Assembly: GCF_014697625.1 (NCBI RefSeq) | Contig: NZ_JACJSG010000001.1 | Span: 186,001 to 250,000, forward strand | Origin: Anabaena azotica FACHB-119 | GTDB lineage: Bacteria; Cyanobacteriota; Cyanobacteriia; Cyanobacteriales; Nostocaceae | Reading direction: 5' to 3' | Length of the DNA: 64,000 nt | Shown here: positions 37,419 through 46,061 of the stretch, one piece after another | Numbering within the stretch: position 1 is the first letter of the stretch | Layout: each line of letters begins with the position of its first letter | Position numbers and translations under genes: made by a program | Notes under the pieces: model-generated | What the model was told of the DNA's origin: nothing | Seen by the model: only the letters and a program-made list of their open reading frames with translations | Databases searched by the model: none

Positions 37419-38198
37419 ATGGGATTATTTGATCGGATTAAGCGAGTAGTTAGTGCCAACCTCAACGATTTAGTCAATAAAGCCGAAGATCCAGAAAAAA
37501 TGCTAGAGCAAGCTATTCTGGAAATGCAGGAAGACTTGGTACAGTTACGTCAGGGTGTAGCACAAGCGATCGCCGCTCAAAAACGTACAGAGAAACAATA
37601 TACTGATGCTCAAAATGAAATCAATAAGTGGCAACGCAATGCCCAATTAGCATTACAAAAAGGTGATGAGAACCTAGCTAGACAAGCTCTAGAGCGTAAA
37701 AAAACCTATAACGACACCAGCACAGCCCTAAAAGCTAGTCTAGACCAACAAAGCACTCAAGTTGAAGCCATCAAACGTAACTTAATCCAGCTAGAAAGCA
37801 AAATTTCTGAAGCCAAAACCAAGAAAGAAATGCTCAAAGCACGGATTACCACAGCCAAAGCCCAAGAGCAACTCGAAGGGATGGTACGTGGGATGAATAC
37901 CAACAGTGCAATGGCAGCCTTTGAGCGCATGGAAGAGAAAGTCCTGATGCAGGAAGCCCGCGCCCAATCAGCCGCAGAACTAGCCGGAGCAGATTTAGAA
38001 AGCCAATTTGCCCGCTTAGAATCAAGCAGTGATGTTGATGATGAATTAGCAGCCTTAAAAGCCTCCTTAGCTCCCGCAACCCCAGTCAACCAACCTCTAC
38101 TTCCCGCAGAACAAGAACAACAACCCACATCTCAAAAATCTAACGAAGCAGTCGATTCCGAGTTAGAATCCCTACGCAAGCAATTGGATCAGTTGTAA
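37419..38198 (+). CDS. vipp1: Vipp1/IM30 membrane-remodelling protein
   Basis: The 259-aa protein starts MGLFDRIKRVVSANLNDLVN, the typical Vipp1 amphipathic helix. The coiled-coil core contains AEDPEKMLEQAILEMQEDL and KTYNDTSTALKASLD. A C-terminal extension of about 40 residues (PLLPAEQEQQPTSQ ... SELESLRKQLDQL) is what distinguishes Vipp1 from PspA. It builds ESCRT-III-like rings and supports thylakoid biogenesis and membrane repair. A paralogue lies just upstream, and a terminator hairpin is at 38254-38282. Confidence 0.93.
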   Translation: MGLFDRIKRVVSANLNDLVNKAEDPEKMLEQAILEMQEDLVQLRQGVAQAIAAQKRTEKQYTDAQNEINKWQRNAQLALQKGDENLARQALERKKTYNDTSTALKASLDQQSTQVEAIKRNLIQLESKISEAKTKKEMLKARITTAKAQEQLEGMVRGMNTNSAMAAFERMEEKVLMQEARAQSAAELAGADLESQFARLESSSDVDDELAALKASLAPATPVNQPLLPAEQEQQPTSQKSNEAVDSELESLRKQLDQL

Positions 38199-38253
38199 TC
38201 CCAACTCCTAATTCGCAATACCCGACGCTATCTTGCTACGCAATTTCAACTAG

Positions 38254-38282
38254 TCCCACAGCTGTTAGTTGTGGGATTTTTA
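38254..38282 (+). terminator. Terminator of vipp1
   Basis: TCCCACA (38254-38260) pairs with TGTGGGA (38270-38276), and is followed by a T run. It lies 56 bp after the vipp1 stop. Confidence 0.75.
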
Positions 38283-38285
38283 ATT

Positions 38286-38328
38286 CAACTGTCAACTGTC
38301 AACTGTCAACTGTCAACTGTCAACCAGT
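38286..38328 (+). repeat. Heptamer repeat (CTGTCAA)
   Basis: Five to six CAACTGT units separate the vipp1 terminator from the thioredoxin gene. Confidence 0.85.
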
Positions 38329-38386
38329 TTGAGATACAGTAATTTGTGTGCCAACTTTGTATCGATGCCAACTAATGGAGACTGCA

Positions 38387-38722
38387 ATGAGTAACGGTGT
38401 AATCACCATCACTGATGCTGAGTTTGAGAGCGAAGTATTGAAAGCCGAGCAGCCTGTGTTAGTTTACTTCTGGGCTTCTTGGTGTGGGCCTTGCCAATTG
38501 ATGTCACCACTGATTAATTTAGCTGCTAATACCTACAGCGATCGCCTGAAAGTCGTTAAACTAGAAGTCGATCCCAACCCCGTTACGGTCAAACAATATC
38601 AGGTAGAAGGCGTACCAGCCCTGAGACTAATCAAAGGGGAAGAGTTATTAGTATCTACCGAAGGGGTAATCAGCAAAGACAAGTTACTTAATCTTCTAGA
38701 TACGCATTTGAACAATAATTAG
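38387..38722 (+). CDS. Thioredoxin
   Basis: From ATG 38387, with GGAG upstream, the protein has 111 aa. The active site WCGPC has cysteines 33 and 36, and the family's cis-Pro segment is VEGVPALRLI. This is a typical soluble thioredoxin that reduces disulfides in target proteins. It differs from the m-type in its N-terminus (SNGVITITDAEFESEVL) and may belong to a minor cyanobacterial group. It is followed by a heptamer repeat and an aminotransferase gene on the same strand. Confidence 0.88.
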   Translation: MSNGVITITDAEFESEVLKAEQPVLVYFWASWCGPCQLMSPLINLAANTYSDRLKVVKLEVDPNPVTVKQYQVEGVPALRLIKGEELLVSTEGVISKDKLLNLLDTHLNNN

Positions 38723-38818
38723 TTTATAGTCAGTAGTCCATAGTCCATAGTCCATAGTCGAAAAATTTGTGGCTGTTGACTGTTGACTGTTGACTGTTGA
38801 CTGTTGACTAATGACTAA
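38723..38818 (+). repeat. STRR heptamer array supplying an ATG
   Basis: AGTCCATAGTCCATAGTCC and GACTGTTGACTGTTGACTG units run up to GACTAATGACTAATATGCAA. The array reaches the aminotransferase start. Confidence 0.85.
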
Positions 38819-40034
38819 TATGCAATTCTCACAACGTTTAAAACCCCTGCAATCTAATGTATTTGCGGACATGGACAAGGCTAAGGCCTTGGCTATAGCA
38901 GCAGGGAAAGAGTTGATTGATTTATCACTGGGATCATCTGATTTGCCAGCCGAGGCTCATGTAATTGCAGCGATCGCTAAATCTTTACATGATCCCAGTA
39001 CTCACGGCTATTTGTTATTCAATGGTACGCGAGATTTTCGGCAAGCTGCGGCTAACTGGTACGAACAAAAATTTGGGATCAAAGTCGATCCCGAAACCGA
39101 AGTCCTACCTTTAATTGGTTCCCAGGAAGGCACGGCTCATTTACCCTTAGCCTTGCTCAATCCTGGGGATTTTGCTCTACTCCTTGATCCCGGCTACCCT
39201 TCCCACGCTGGGGGAGTCTACTTAGCTAGTGGGCAAATCTACCCGATGCCATTAAAGGCAGAAAACGATTTTTTACCTGTGTTTACCGATATCCCGACTG
39301 CTGTCTTAGCTCAGTCGCGGATGATGGTGTTAAGCTATCCTCACAATCCTACAGCAGCGATCGCACCCCTATCTTTCTTTAAGGAAGCTGTCGCCTTTTG
39401 TCAAGAACATAACATTGTTCTCGTCCATGATTTCCCTTACGTAGATTTAGTATTTGCAGAACCTGGCAACTGGGATCAAAATCTTCCCCAGTCCCCGATC
39501 CCCAGCCCCCGATCCCCAGTCCCTTCCATCCTCCAAGCTGACCCAGAAAAGAGCATTTCTATCGAATTTTTCACGCTTTCTAAGTCTTATAATATGGGTG
39601 GCTTTCGCATTGGTTATGCGATTGGTAATGCCCAGTTAATTCAAGCTTTACGCCAAATCAAAGCAGCAGTCGATTTTAATCAGTATCGGGGAATTTTAAA
39701 TGGGGCGATCGCAGCTCTTTCTGGCCCCCAAGCAGGCGTGAAAGCTGCTGTTACTACCTTTCGTCAACGTCGTGATGCCTTTATTGATGCTCTACACCGC
39801 ATCGGCTGGTATGTTCCCACTCCCAAAGCCACGATGTATATTTGGGCAAAATTACCATCGCCTTGGAGTCAAAATTCCATAGAATTTTGTACAGAGTTAG
39901 TTAAACAAACAGGTGTAGCGGCTTCCCCTGGTGCTGGCTTTGGCAAGTCCGGTGAAGGATATGTCCGCTTTGCCCTAGTACATGAGCCACGGATATTAGA
40001 AACTGCCGTTGAGCGAATTAGCAGTTTTCTCTAG
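38811..40034 (+). CDS. PLP-dependent aminotransferase class I/II (LL-diaminopimelate aminotransferase-like)
   Basis: The 407-aa protein belongs to the fold-type I aminotransferases. The PLP-binding lysine is K258 in FTLSKSYNMGGFRIG. Other marks are the GYLLFNGTRDFR segment, the Asn-Pro of SYPHNPTA and an Arg near the C-terminus in YVRFALVHEP. The active site looks complete. Residues 223-239 (QNLPQSPIPSPRSPVPS) are encoded by a short repeat insertion (nt 39483-39528) and break the family alignment between AEPGN and ADPEKSIS. The substrate is not established. The start may be ATG 38811 inside a heptamer or ATG 38820. Confidence 0.85.
   Translation: MTNMQFSQRLKPLQSNVFADMDKAKALAIAAGKELIDLSLGSSDLPAEAHVIAAIAKSLHDPSTHGYLLFNGTRDFRQAAANWYEQKFGIKVDPETEVLPLIGSQEGTAHLPLALLNPGDFALLLDPGYPSHAGGVYLASGQIYPMPLKAENDFLPVFTDIPTAVLAQSRMMVLSYPHNPTAAIAPLSFFKEAVAFCQEHNIVLVHDFPYVDLVFAEPGNWDQNLPQSPIPSPRSPVPSILQADPEKSISIEFFTLSKSYNMGGFRIGYAIGNAQLIQALRQIKAAVDFNQYRGILNGAIAALSGPQAGVKAAVTTFRQRRDAFIDALHRIGWYVPTPKATMYIWAKLPSPWSQNSIEFCTELVKQTGVAASPGAGFGKSGEGYVRFALVHEPRILETAVERISSFL
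39483..39528 (+). repeat. In-frame repeat insertion inside the aminotransferase
   Basis: CCCAGTCCCCGATCCCCAGC followed by a similar unit is a repeat type common between genes here, but this copy sits in frame in a loop of the enzyme. Confidence 0.8.
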
Positions 40035-40084
40035 TGGCGTGGTAAGGCTAAACTTGTGCATTAGCTAAAAATTTCAAGAAACGA

Positions 40085-40163
40085 AAAACCTCACCCCCAA
40101 CCCCTCTCCTACGAGGAGAGGGGTTGGGGGTGAGGTCAAAACAACGCTTGTCGAACTCACGTT
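40085..40163. repeat. Foldback repeat, TCGAACTCACGTT family
   Basis: A perfect hairpin of CCTCACCCCCAACCCCTCTC and its complement is followed by GTCAAAACAACGCTTG and TCGAACTCACGTT. It matches one end of 845-991. Confidence 0.75.
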
Positions 40164-40381
40164 AATCAAATATCATCAACAATTAACGATGATCCCGGTG
40201 AACCCGCCCCTACCGAGTCTCATTAGCTCCCGGCATAGGCTATTGTTTGGATAATAAAGGTTTTTCTAATTCACATCAGGCGTAAATTATAAAACCCTTA
40301 TATTAAGCAGCTTTTGAAGCTGTCACCTGTCACCTGTCCCCTGTCCCCTGCTATAAATTTAGCCAAATTCATGGAAATCTT

Positions 40382-40412
40382 TCCGGATTGATCGGCTGCT
40401 AGATTGTATAAA
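40382..40412 (+). promoter_or_regulatory. Candidate DIF1-type promoter in the hetR 3' flank
   Basis: TCCGGA at 40382-40387 and TATAAA at 40407-40412 are 19 nt apart. This predicts a start near 40420 on the plus strand, transcribing toward the 3' end of hetR. No coding gene follows, so the product would be an RNA. TCCGGA at -35 is the reported mark of HetR-dependent (DIF) promoters. Confidence 0.35.
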
Positions 40413-40607
40413 CTGATCTGTTGGCAATCATTTTTAGCCTGTTGCCTATCTCATCTCATGTTTGATCAACAGACTCTACCCATTATCAGTATCTATGATT
40501 AATTTCTTTAATCACACAAAACTTTTATGATAAATTAAATTTAAAAATCTTCACTATACTCAACAATTAAACAAACTAGACAGGAGACATCTGCACGCGA
40601 TAGGCTG

Positions 40608-40715
40608 CTTTTAACTTCCCGGAAAATACGCCTGTAGCTTTGGCTGAATCGTTGCTACATCAGGTGTTAAATCCTGAATGCGAACAGTAAAAACGGCCCA
40701 TCGCTGCTGTGTCAG
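40608..40715 (-). pseudogene. Possible decayed coding fragment downstream of hetR
   Basis: A minus-strand frame between two stops reads KQISTEQLTQQRWAVFTVRI and then QDLTPDVATIQPKLQAYFPG before TAA. The composition looks protein-like, but there is no start codon or ribosome site and the frame is only 36 codons. It may be a remnant of a gene or a chance frame. Confidence 0.25.
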
Positions 40716-40811
40716 CTGCTCTGTAGATATTTGCTTCTAGCTGAGTAGTTGGTCATCACTAGAGAAATTTCTGGCGGGAAAAATCACTAGTAATCCTCAT
40801 TACCTGGGTAA

Positions 40812-41792
<981 letters not shown>

Positions 41793-41990
41793 CTAGAATG
41801 TTTATGATGTTTGGGCTAAGTGTTGATTATTAGTCAAGATGCTCATTCCTCCGTAATTTATAACGTATTATTAGTAACTGTACTGCTAATATACGTGCTT
41901 GTATCTTACCGAAAAATCACAAAATAACTGCCAGAATTTCCTCTTTTATAATTTAGTCAACTACTGGCAAAATTTAGGCTTCTAATAAGT

Positions 41991-42020
41991 AACCTACAAG
42001 GACTTTCTCCATTATCCGGA
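41991..42020 (-). promoter_or_regulatory. Candidate DIF1 promoter of hetR
   Basis: TCCGGA (42020-42015 on the minus strand) is followed after 18 nt by TAGGTT (41996-41991). A start at 41982 would be 271 nt upstream of the hetR ATG, the same distance as the -271 start mapped in PCC 7120. The match of motif and distance supports the call. Confidence 0.6.
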
Positions 42021-42129
42021 TCTTCTTTGCGCTTTCATTGCCTCAATAGCAAAGCTATTTTTAGCACTCTTGGCTGCTGACCGAATTTAGGAACTAGCAG
42101 CGCAAAAAAAGCTATGGAAAACCATGAGC

Positions 42130-42480
42130 GGAAAATCTCTCCTGGTAGTGACTATACTATTTCTGAATAATTTCGCCCAGATGCTGATAAATCTGTTCAG
42201 AAATAGGAGGTACTGATTGTTGAGATGACCACATAGCCGCTACGCCAGCCTTAGTCACGCCTATCGCAGCAATAGAGTGCTTTTAACTACCGAGATGACT
42301 AGAAAAAGTGCTGAAAGCTCAGTTCCTGATCCTTAGCCCTTTCTCTTCCTTTTCTCATCTGTCTTAGCGTATACGGCGCATAATGGCTACTAACAAATCG
42401 CTTTCTAGCACTTTGGGCAGATTATTCCAATTTTGCGATAGCTTTTATTTGCTCATAACATAATATTCTATATTTATCTG
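42130..42480 (-). pseudogene. Possible gene remnant in the hetR leader
   Basis: On the minus strand protein-like tracts follow each other in different frames: KLSQNWNNLPKVLESDLLVA with IMRRIR, then QMRKGRERAKDQELSFQHFF. A third reads KHSIAAIGVTKAGVAAMWSS and QQSVPPISEQIYQHLGEIIQ, ending in TAG. Single-base indels and stops separate them. No complete reading frame exists. Either an old gene decayed here or the frames are accidental. Confidence 0.3.
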
Positions 42481-42664
42481 TCATATTAGTAAAATCCCAT
42501 GAATTAATCTATTCTTAACTTTTTTTTCTTAAACATTTGCACAATCTATGGATGGTCAAGACTTTTTCAATAGAAAAGTCAAGGATTTATGACATGAAAT
42601 AATAAAACCTTGTCACAAAAGGCTTTTTGACATATTCACTTTCCCCTGTTCCCTGTTTTATGCC

Positions 42665-45166
42665 CTAACTTTCTGTACTGGAAGAGTTATTGGGATTTAG
42701 GTTTTTGCCGACGCTGAAAGCTGCTGCACCAAAAGTTACAAATAAAACTCCAAATACTTGCACAATATTTAAAGTTTCTTGAAGTACCAAACCAGCAAAA
42801 ATCACCGTCAAAATAGGTACACCTGCACTAATGATTGCCGATCGCAATCCCCCTAATTTGCCGACTCCGATATGACTGAATACGTAGCTCAACAGGGTTA
42901 AAACACCCAAAATAAAGGCACTTAAAACAATTTCTAATCGATTAAGATTAGTTGCCAAATCTCCGGATAGGGGTGACATCAAAAAGATAAAACTCAAACC
43001 CAGCATAGTGACAAAGTTAATCAAAGACAAAGATACGGGATGAACTTTAGTAGCACAGATGCGACTGAGGATCAGGTAACAAGCAAAAGCTGCACCAGCA
43101 AGAATGGCGGTGATTGTCCCAAAGGGATTATTAACAATACCTGTGTTGGTTACGCCAGAAAGGACTAGTAATTCACCGCAGAAAATAGCACCGATCGCAC
43201 TTGCACGAAACACACCAGGGCGATCGCGAAATAGTAACCAAGACAACAGCCCGTTAATGAGTGGGTAGGCGAAGAAAAGAGCGATCGCCACACCAGCAGG
43301 GACTTGACCAAGGGCAAAATAAATCAGCACCTGCGATAAAAACAAAAAGCCGCCACTAGCAAACATCAACAGGACAACTCTTCGTGGCTTAGGAAGAGTC
43401 GCAGACTGATTATTACCTAAAGATTGCTTGAGATTTTGCAAATCTTGCCACACTTGCGGATACATTATCGGAGCCAACAGTATCATCAGTGGTACAGTCA
43501 CCATCAACCGCAAAGTGAGAATGTACAAAATATTTCCCAACGTCGGCGAGATTAAACCCGCTACTTCCAAGGCTGAGGACAGTTGAGAAGTTTTATAGAA
43601 CATTCCCTTCAGGACTACGTTGTACAACGATGACAACACCGTAGACATCACAACCAACAGAAAACCCACCTGCACAGGAGATAAATTTGATGATCTACGT
43701 GATCTTGGTGAGGAATTTGTTGATCCCCGTCTGACTACAGATGCGGGTGGAGGAGATGGAGTTTTAGCCCCGGATGAATCTCGATTGATTACAGAAACTG
43801 GTTCTGGCGGTTTTGTTGTGATGGGTGGAGATTGAGTCTTAGCTGTGGAAACTGGTTCTGGTGGTTTTGTTGTGGTGGGTGGGGATTGAGTCTTGGCTGT
43901 GGAAACTGGTTCTGGCGGCTTTGTTGTGGTGGGTGGGGATTGAGTTTTAGCTGTGGAAACTGGTTCTGGTGGTTTTGTTGTGGTGGGTGGGGATTGAGTC
44001 TTGGCTGTAGAAATTGACTCTGGTGGTTTTTCTGTGATGGGTGGAGATTGAGTCTTGGCTGTGGAAACTGACTCTGGCGGTTTTTCTGTGATGGGTGGAG
44101 ATTGAGTCTTAGCTGTGGAAACTGACTCTGGCGGTTTTTCTGTGGTGGGTGGAGATTGAGTCTTAGCTGTAGAAATTGACTCTGGCGGTTTTTCCGTGAT
44201 GGGTGGAGATTTAGGCGCAGTTGCAGATAATTCCCTACTAATTACAGAAAGTGGTTCCGTAGGCTTCTCTGGAGATGGTTGTAATTTTGTCTCGCTTTCA
44301 GGAAAGACTCTGGGGATCACAGACTGCGGCTCTGGAGGAGCCACAGGGGGTGGTGCAACTACTGGTGGAGGTGGAGATTTTTCAGGAGTAATAATAATGG
44401 CTTGCTTGGTAACGCTGGCTTCCTCCACAGGCGCAGGCGTTTGTAAAGGTGTTGGGGATTGTTGCTCAAGTTGCAAAACCGTAGGTGGTGAAAATACCAC
44501 ATTCGGCGGACTTGGGGGTTGTATTTCTGACGGTTGCAGTACTGTGGGTGGGGATAACTTGGCGGCTTGTGATGTTTCTTGGATGGCTTTAGTTAGTTCC
44601 CCACGTAGACGAGTGATTAGTTCTTCGACAATCGTCTCTCCTTCCTGCTGTTGACTATACATCCTAGACAACTGCTGGGAGAGATTACTTTGGTAGTTTT
44701 TGAGTTCTTGTTGGAGGGAATTAAAAGCGATCGTCAGGTTATCATCTAGACTCCCAAGCATTTTTTCCACTTCTTCATTGTTCCCTGCGGGTGCAATGCT
44801 TTGGGCTGACTTGAGAGCAGCGATTTGGCTCTCTGTTTGGTTAGCTATTTTTGCTAGCGATGATTGTAGTTGAGAACAGATGTGTTTGGCTAAAGCTTCC
44901 GATAATTGACGGATGAGAACTTGTTGCTCAGTAATCCGTCGTACTTCTTGTAAATGCTCTTTCTCTTCGATTAACTGTTGAATTTCATCCTTGAGACGGT
45001 CTTTTTCTGTTTCTAATTTTTTGATTTCTTCCTGAAATGATCTGAGGACATTCTGCTTTAGACTGTCTAAATCCTCTACAACAGCCCATAGAGCTGTTTC
45101 TGCTGCCCTGGATAACTCACCTCGGACTCGCGGGTCGTTGTCTGGTCGCTTCTCAAATCGCCCCAT
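42665..45166 (-). CDS. Coiled-coil / proline-rich repeat protein fused to EamA (DMT) transporter
   Basis: From ATG 45166 the protein has 833 aa. Residues 1-200 form a coiled coil (LETEKDRLKDEIQQLIEEKE). Residues 200-490 are Pro/Thr/Ser-rich and contain seven to eight copies of an 18-residue unit, STAKTQSPPTTTKPPEPV. Residues about 505-825 are ten hydrophobic segments of an EamA drug/metabolite transporter (two EamA halves; FASGGFLFLSQVLIYFALGQ). EamA proteins normally have about 300 aa, so the cytoplasmic half is an unusual addition. It lies upstream of hetR on the same strand, separated by the long leader. The substrate is unknown. Confidence 0.8.
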   Translation of the reverse strand: MGRFEKRPDNDPRVRGELSRAAETALWAVVEDLDSLKQNVLRSFQEEIKKLETEKDRLKDEIQQLIEEKEHLQEVRRITEQQVLIRQLSEALAKHICSQLQSSLAKIANQTESQIAALKSAQSIAPAGNNEEVEKMLGSLDDNLTIAFNSLQQELKNYQSNLSQQLSRMYSQQQEGETIVEELITRLRGELTKAIQETSQAAKLSPPTVLQPSEIQPPSPPNVVFSPPTVLQLEQQSPTPLQTPAPVEEASVTKQAIIITPEKSPPPPVVAPPPVAPPEPQSVIPRVFPESETKLQPSPEKPTEPLSVISRELSATAPKSPPITEKPPESISTAKTQSPPTTEKPPESVSTAKTQSPPITEKPPESVSTAKTQSPPITEKPPESISTAKTQSPPTTTKPPEPVSTAKTQSPPTTTKPPEPVSTAKTQSPPTTTKPPEPVSTAKTQSPPITTKPPEPVSVINRDSSGAKTPSPPPASVVRRGSTNSSPRSRRSSNLSPVQVGFLLVVMSTVLSSLYNVVLKGMFYKTSQLSSALEVAGLISPTLGNILYILTLRLMVTVPLMILLAPIMYPQVWQDLQNLKQSLGNNQSATLPKPRRVVLLMFASGGFLFLSQVLIYFALGQVPAGVAIALFFAYPLINGLLSWLLFRDRPGVFRASAIGAIFCGELLVLSGVTNTGIVNNPFGTITAILAGAAFACYLILSRICATKVHPVSLSLINFVTMLGLSFIFLMSPLSGDLATNLNRLEIVLSAFILGVLTLLSYVFSHIGVGKLGGLRSAIISAGVPILTVIFAGLVLQETLNIVQVFGVLFVTFGAAAFSVGKNLNPNNSSSTES
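43800..44200. repeat. 54-bp in-frame tandem repeat
   Basis: Units of about 54 bp (18 codons) reading STAKTQSPPTTTKPPEPV in the EamA fusion differ mainly by ITEKPPES versus TTTKPPEP. The unit number is likely to vary between strains. Confidence 0.85.
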
Positions 45167-45273
45167 TAGCTTATAACCTCTATACACCTTGACGATACAG
45201 CTACTGCCTGTAAATTTGCGTGGCGCTAATTCTAATTTTCTGTATTTTGTCAGATAAACTTGAAAATCTTAAC

Positions 45274-45457
45274 AGGACTTACGGATCTCAAAGTCATTTT
45301 GTCATGACTCACCCAAAGTTGGCAAAGCATATAATTTGACTGACAACCTACTAGGGATTTACGCAACGAGACTCTTTGCTGTGAGCGGGCGTAGGAGTTC
45401 TGAGAACTTACACCCCTTGGACAAACCCTTGACTTTTCGCTTTTTTGTGTAAGTCCC
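45274..45457. mobile_element. MITE-like region with (A)GGACTTACG ends, apparently composite
   Basis: AGGACTTACG at 45274 and GTAAGTCCC ending at 45457 define the outer ends. A second left end, AGGGATTTACGCAA, occurs at 45353-45366. The segment 45400-45457 (ACCCTTGACTTTTCGC) resembles the reverse complement of the first 40 bp of the 12955 element. This suggests one element inserted beside or into another. Confidence 0.55.
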
Positions 45458-45628
45458 ATAATCAAGTGGGTTGTCTTCAAGCTCAGAGGCTGCATCCATC
45501 AGCCTGACTTCAATCTTTGATACCCTAGTGAGATTCATTCCCAAGAGAATCACTCACTAACTATAAATACTTGTAATTTTTGTGGCAACAGTAATTAATA
45601 CGTTGATGTAATCTCTAGGAGAGAATTT

Positions 45629-45733
45629 ATGCAGAATCCAGCTTTAATAACAGTTTATCTCTTTGAGATGGGCTTCATCGCCATCTTTTTGCGGAAATTG
45701 AAATTATCTCCTGCACATATCCTAATTAATTAA
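45629..45733 (+). CDS. Candidate 34-aa small hydrophobic protein
   Basis: ATG 45629 follows AGGAGAG with good spacing, and the frame reads MQNPALITVYLFEMGFIAIF plus LRKLKLSPAHILIN before TAA. It would be one short membrane helix with a basic tail. The ribosome site is the main support; conservation is unknown. Confidence 0.3.
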   Translation: MQNPALITVYLFEMGFIAIFLRKLKLSPAHILIN

Positions 45734-45753
45734 CTGCCATTTTGCCAAAAAAT

Positions 45754-45870
45754 AGCAGGGGATAGGGGATAGGGGACAGGTGAGACAGCGCTGTAGGAGG
45801 GTTTCCCTCCGTAGGCGACTGCGTTCGCCCTTGGCGTGCCGGAGGCATACCCAAAGGGTGACAGCCTTAA
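45754..45870. repeat. Repeat cluster: GGGGATAGGGGACAGG and palindromic GAGGGTTTCCCTCC
   Basis: The inverted CCTGTCCCCTGCTA repeat is followed by GGAGGGTTTCCCTCC and a CGTAGGCGACTGCGTTCGCC block. These are typical Nostoc dispersed repeats. The remainder of 45188-46061 shows no gene apart from the small frame at 45629. Confidence 0.65.
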
Positions 45871-46061
45871 AAGCTTGTTAATATAAGGATTTTATGATAT
45901 TTACCTATGTCCTAACCTATGTGGCTACTGCTATACTTCTGGCTATTATGTAGATGTAGGAAATAGCCCTGCCAAGGTGGATCAAAATCCTTGTGGGGAT
46001 GTACAGATATACGCCTCTAGCTTCTAGTTCAAACCAATATGTATATCCTAGAGTTTATTTG

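Larger units (their letters stand above)
40035..40811. other. Non-coding region between the aminotransferase and hetR
   Basis: This 777-bp spacer holds the foldback repeat at 40085-40163, a CCTGTCCCCTGCTATA repeat at 40321-40354 and a TCCGGA motif at 40382 with a TATAAA at 40407. A coding-looking fragment (40608-40715, minus strand) lies next to the hetR 3' end. Confidence 0.55.

Noticed and set aside
43620..44654. Plus-strand Gly- and Cys-rich frames
   Set aside because: They mirror the 54-bp repeats of the EamA fusion on the other strand and have no start signals.
45250..45553. Minus-strand frames of 64-81 codons
   Set aside because: They run through the MITE at 45274-45457 and have no ribosome site.
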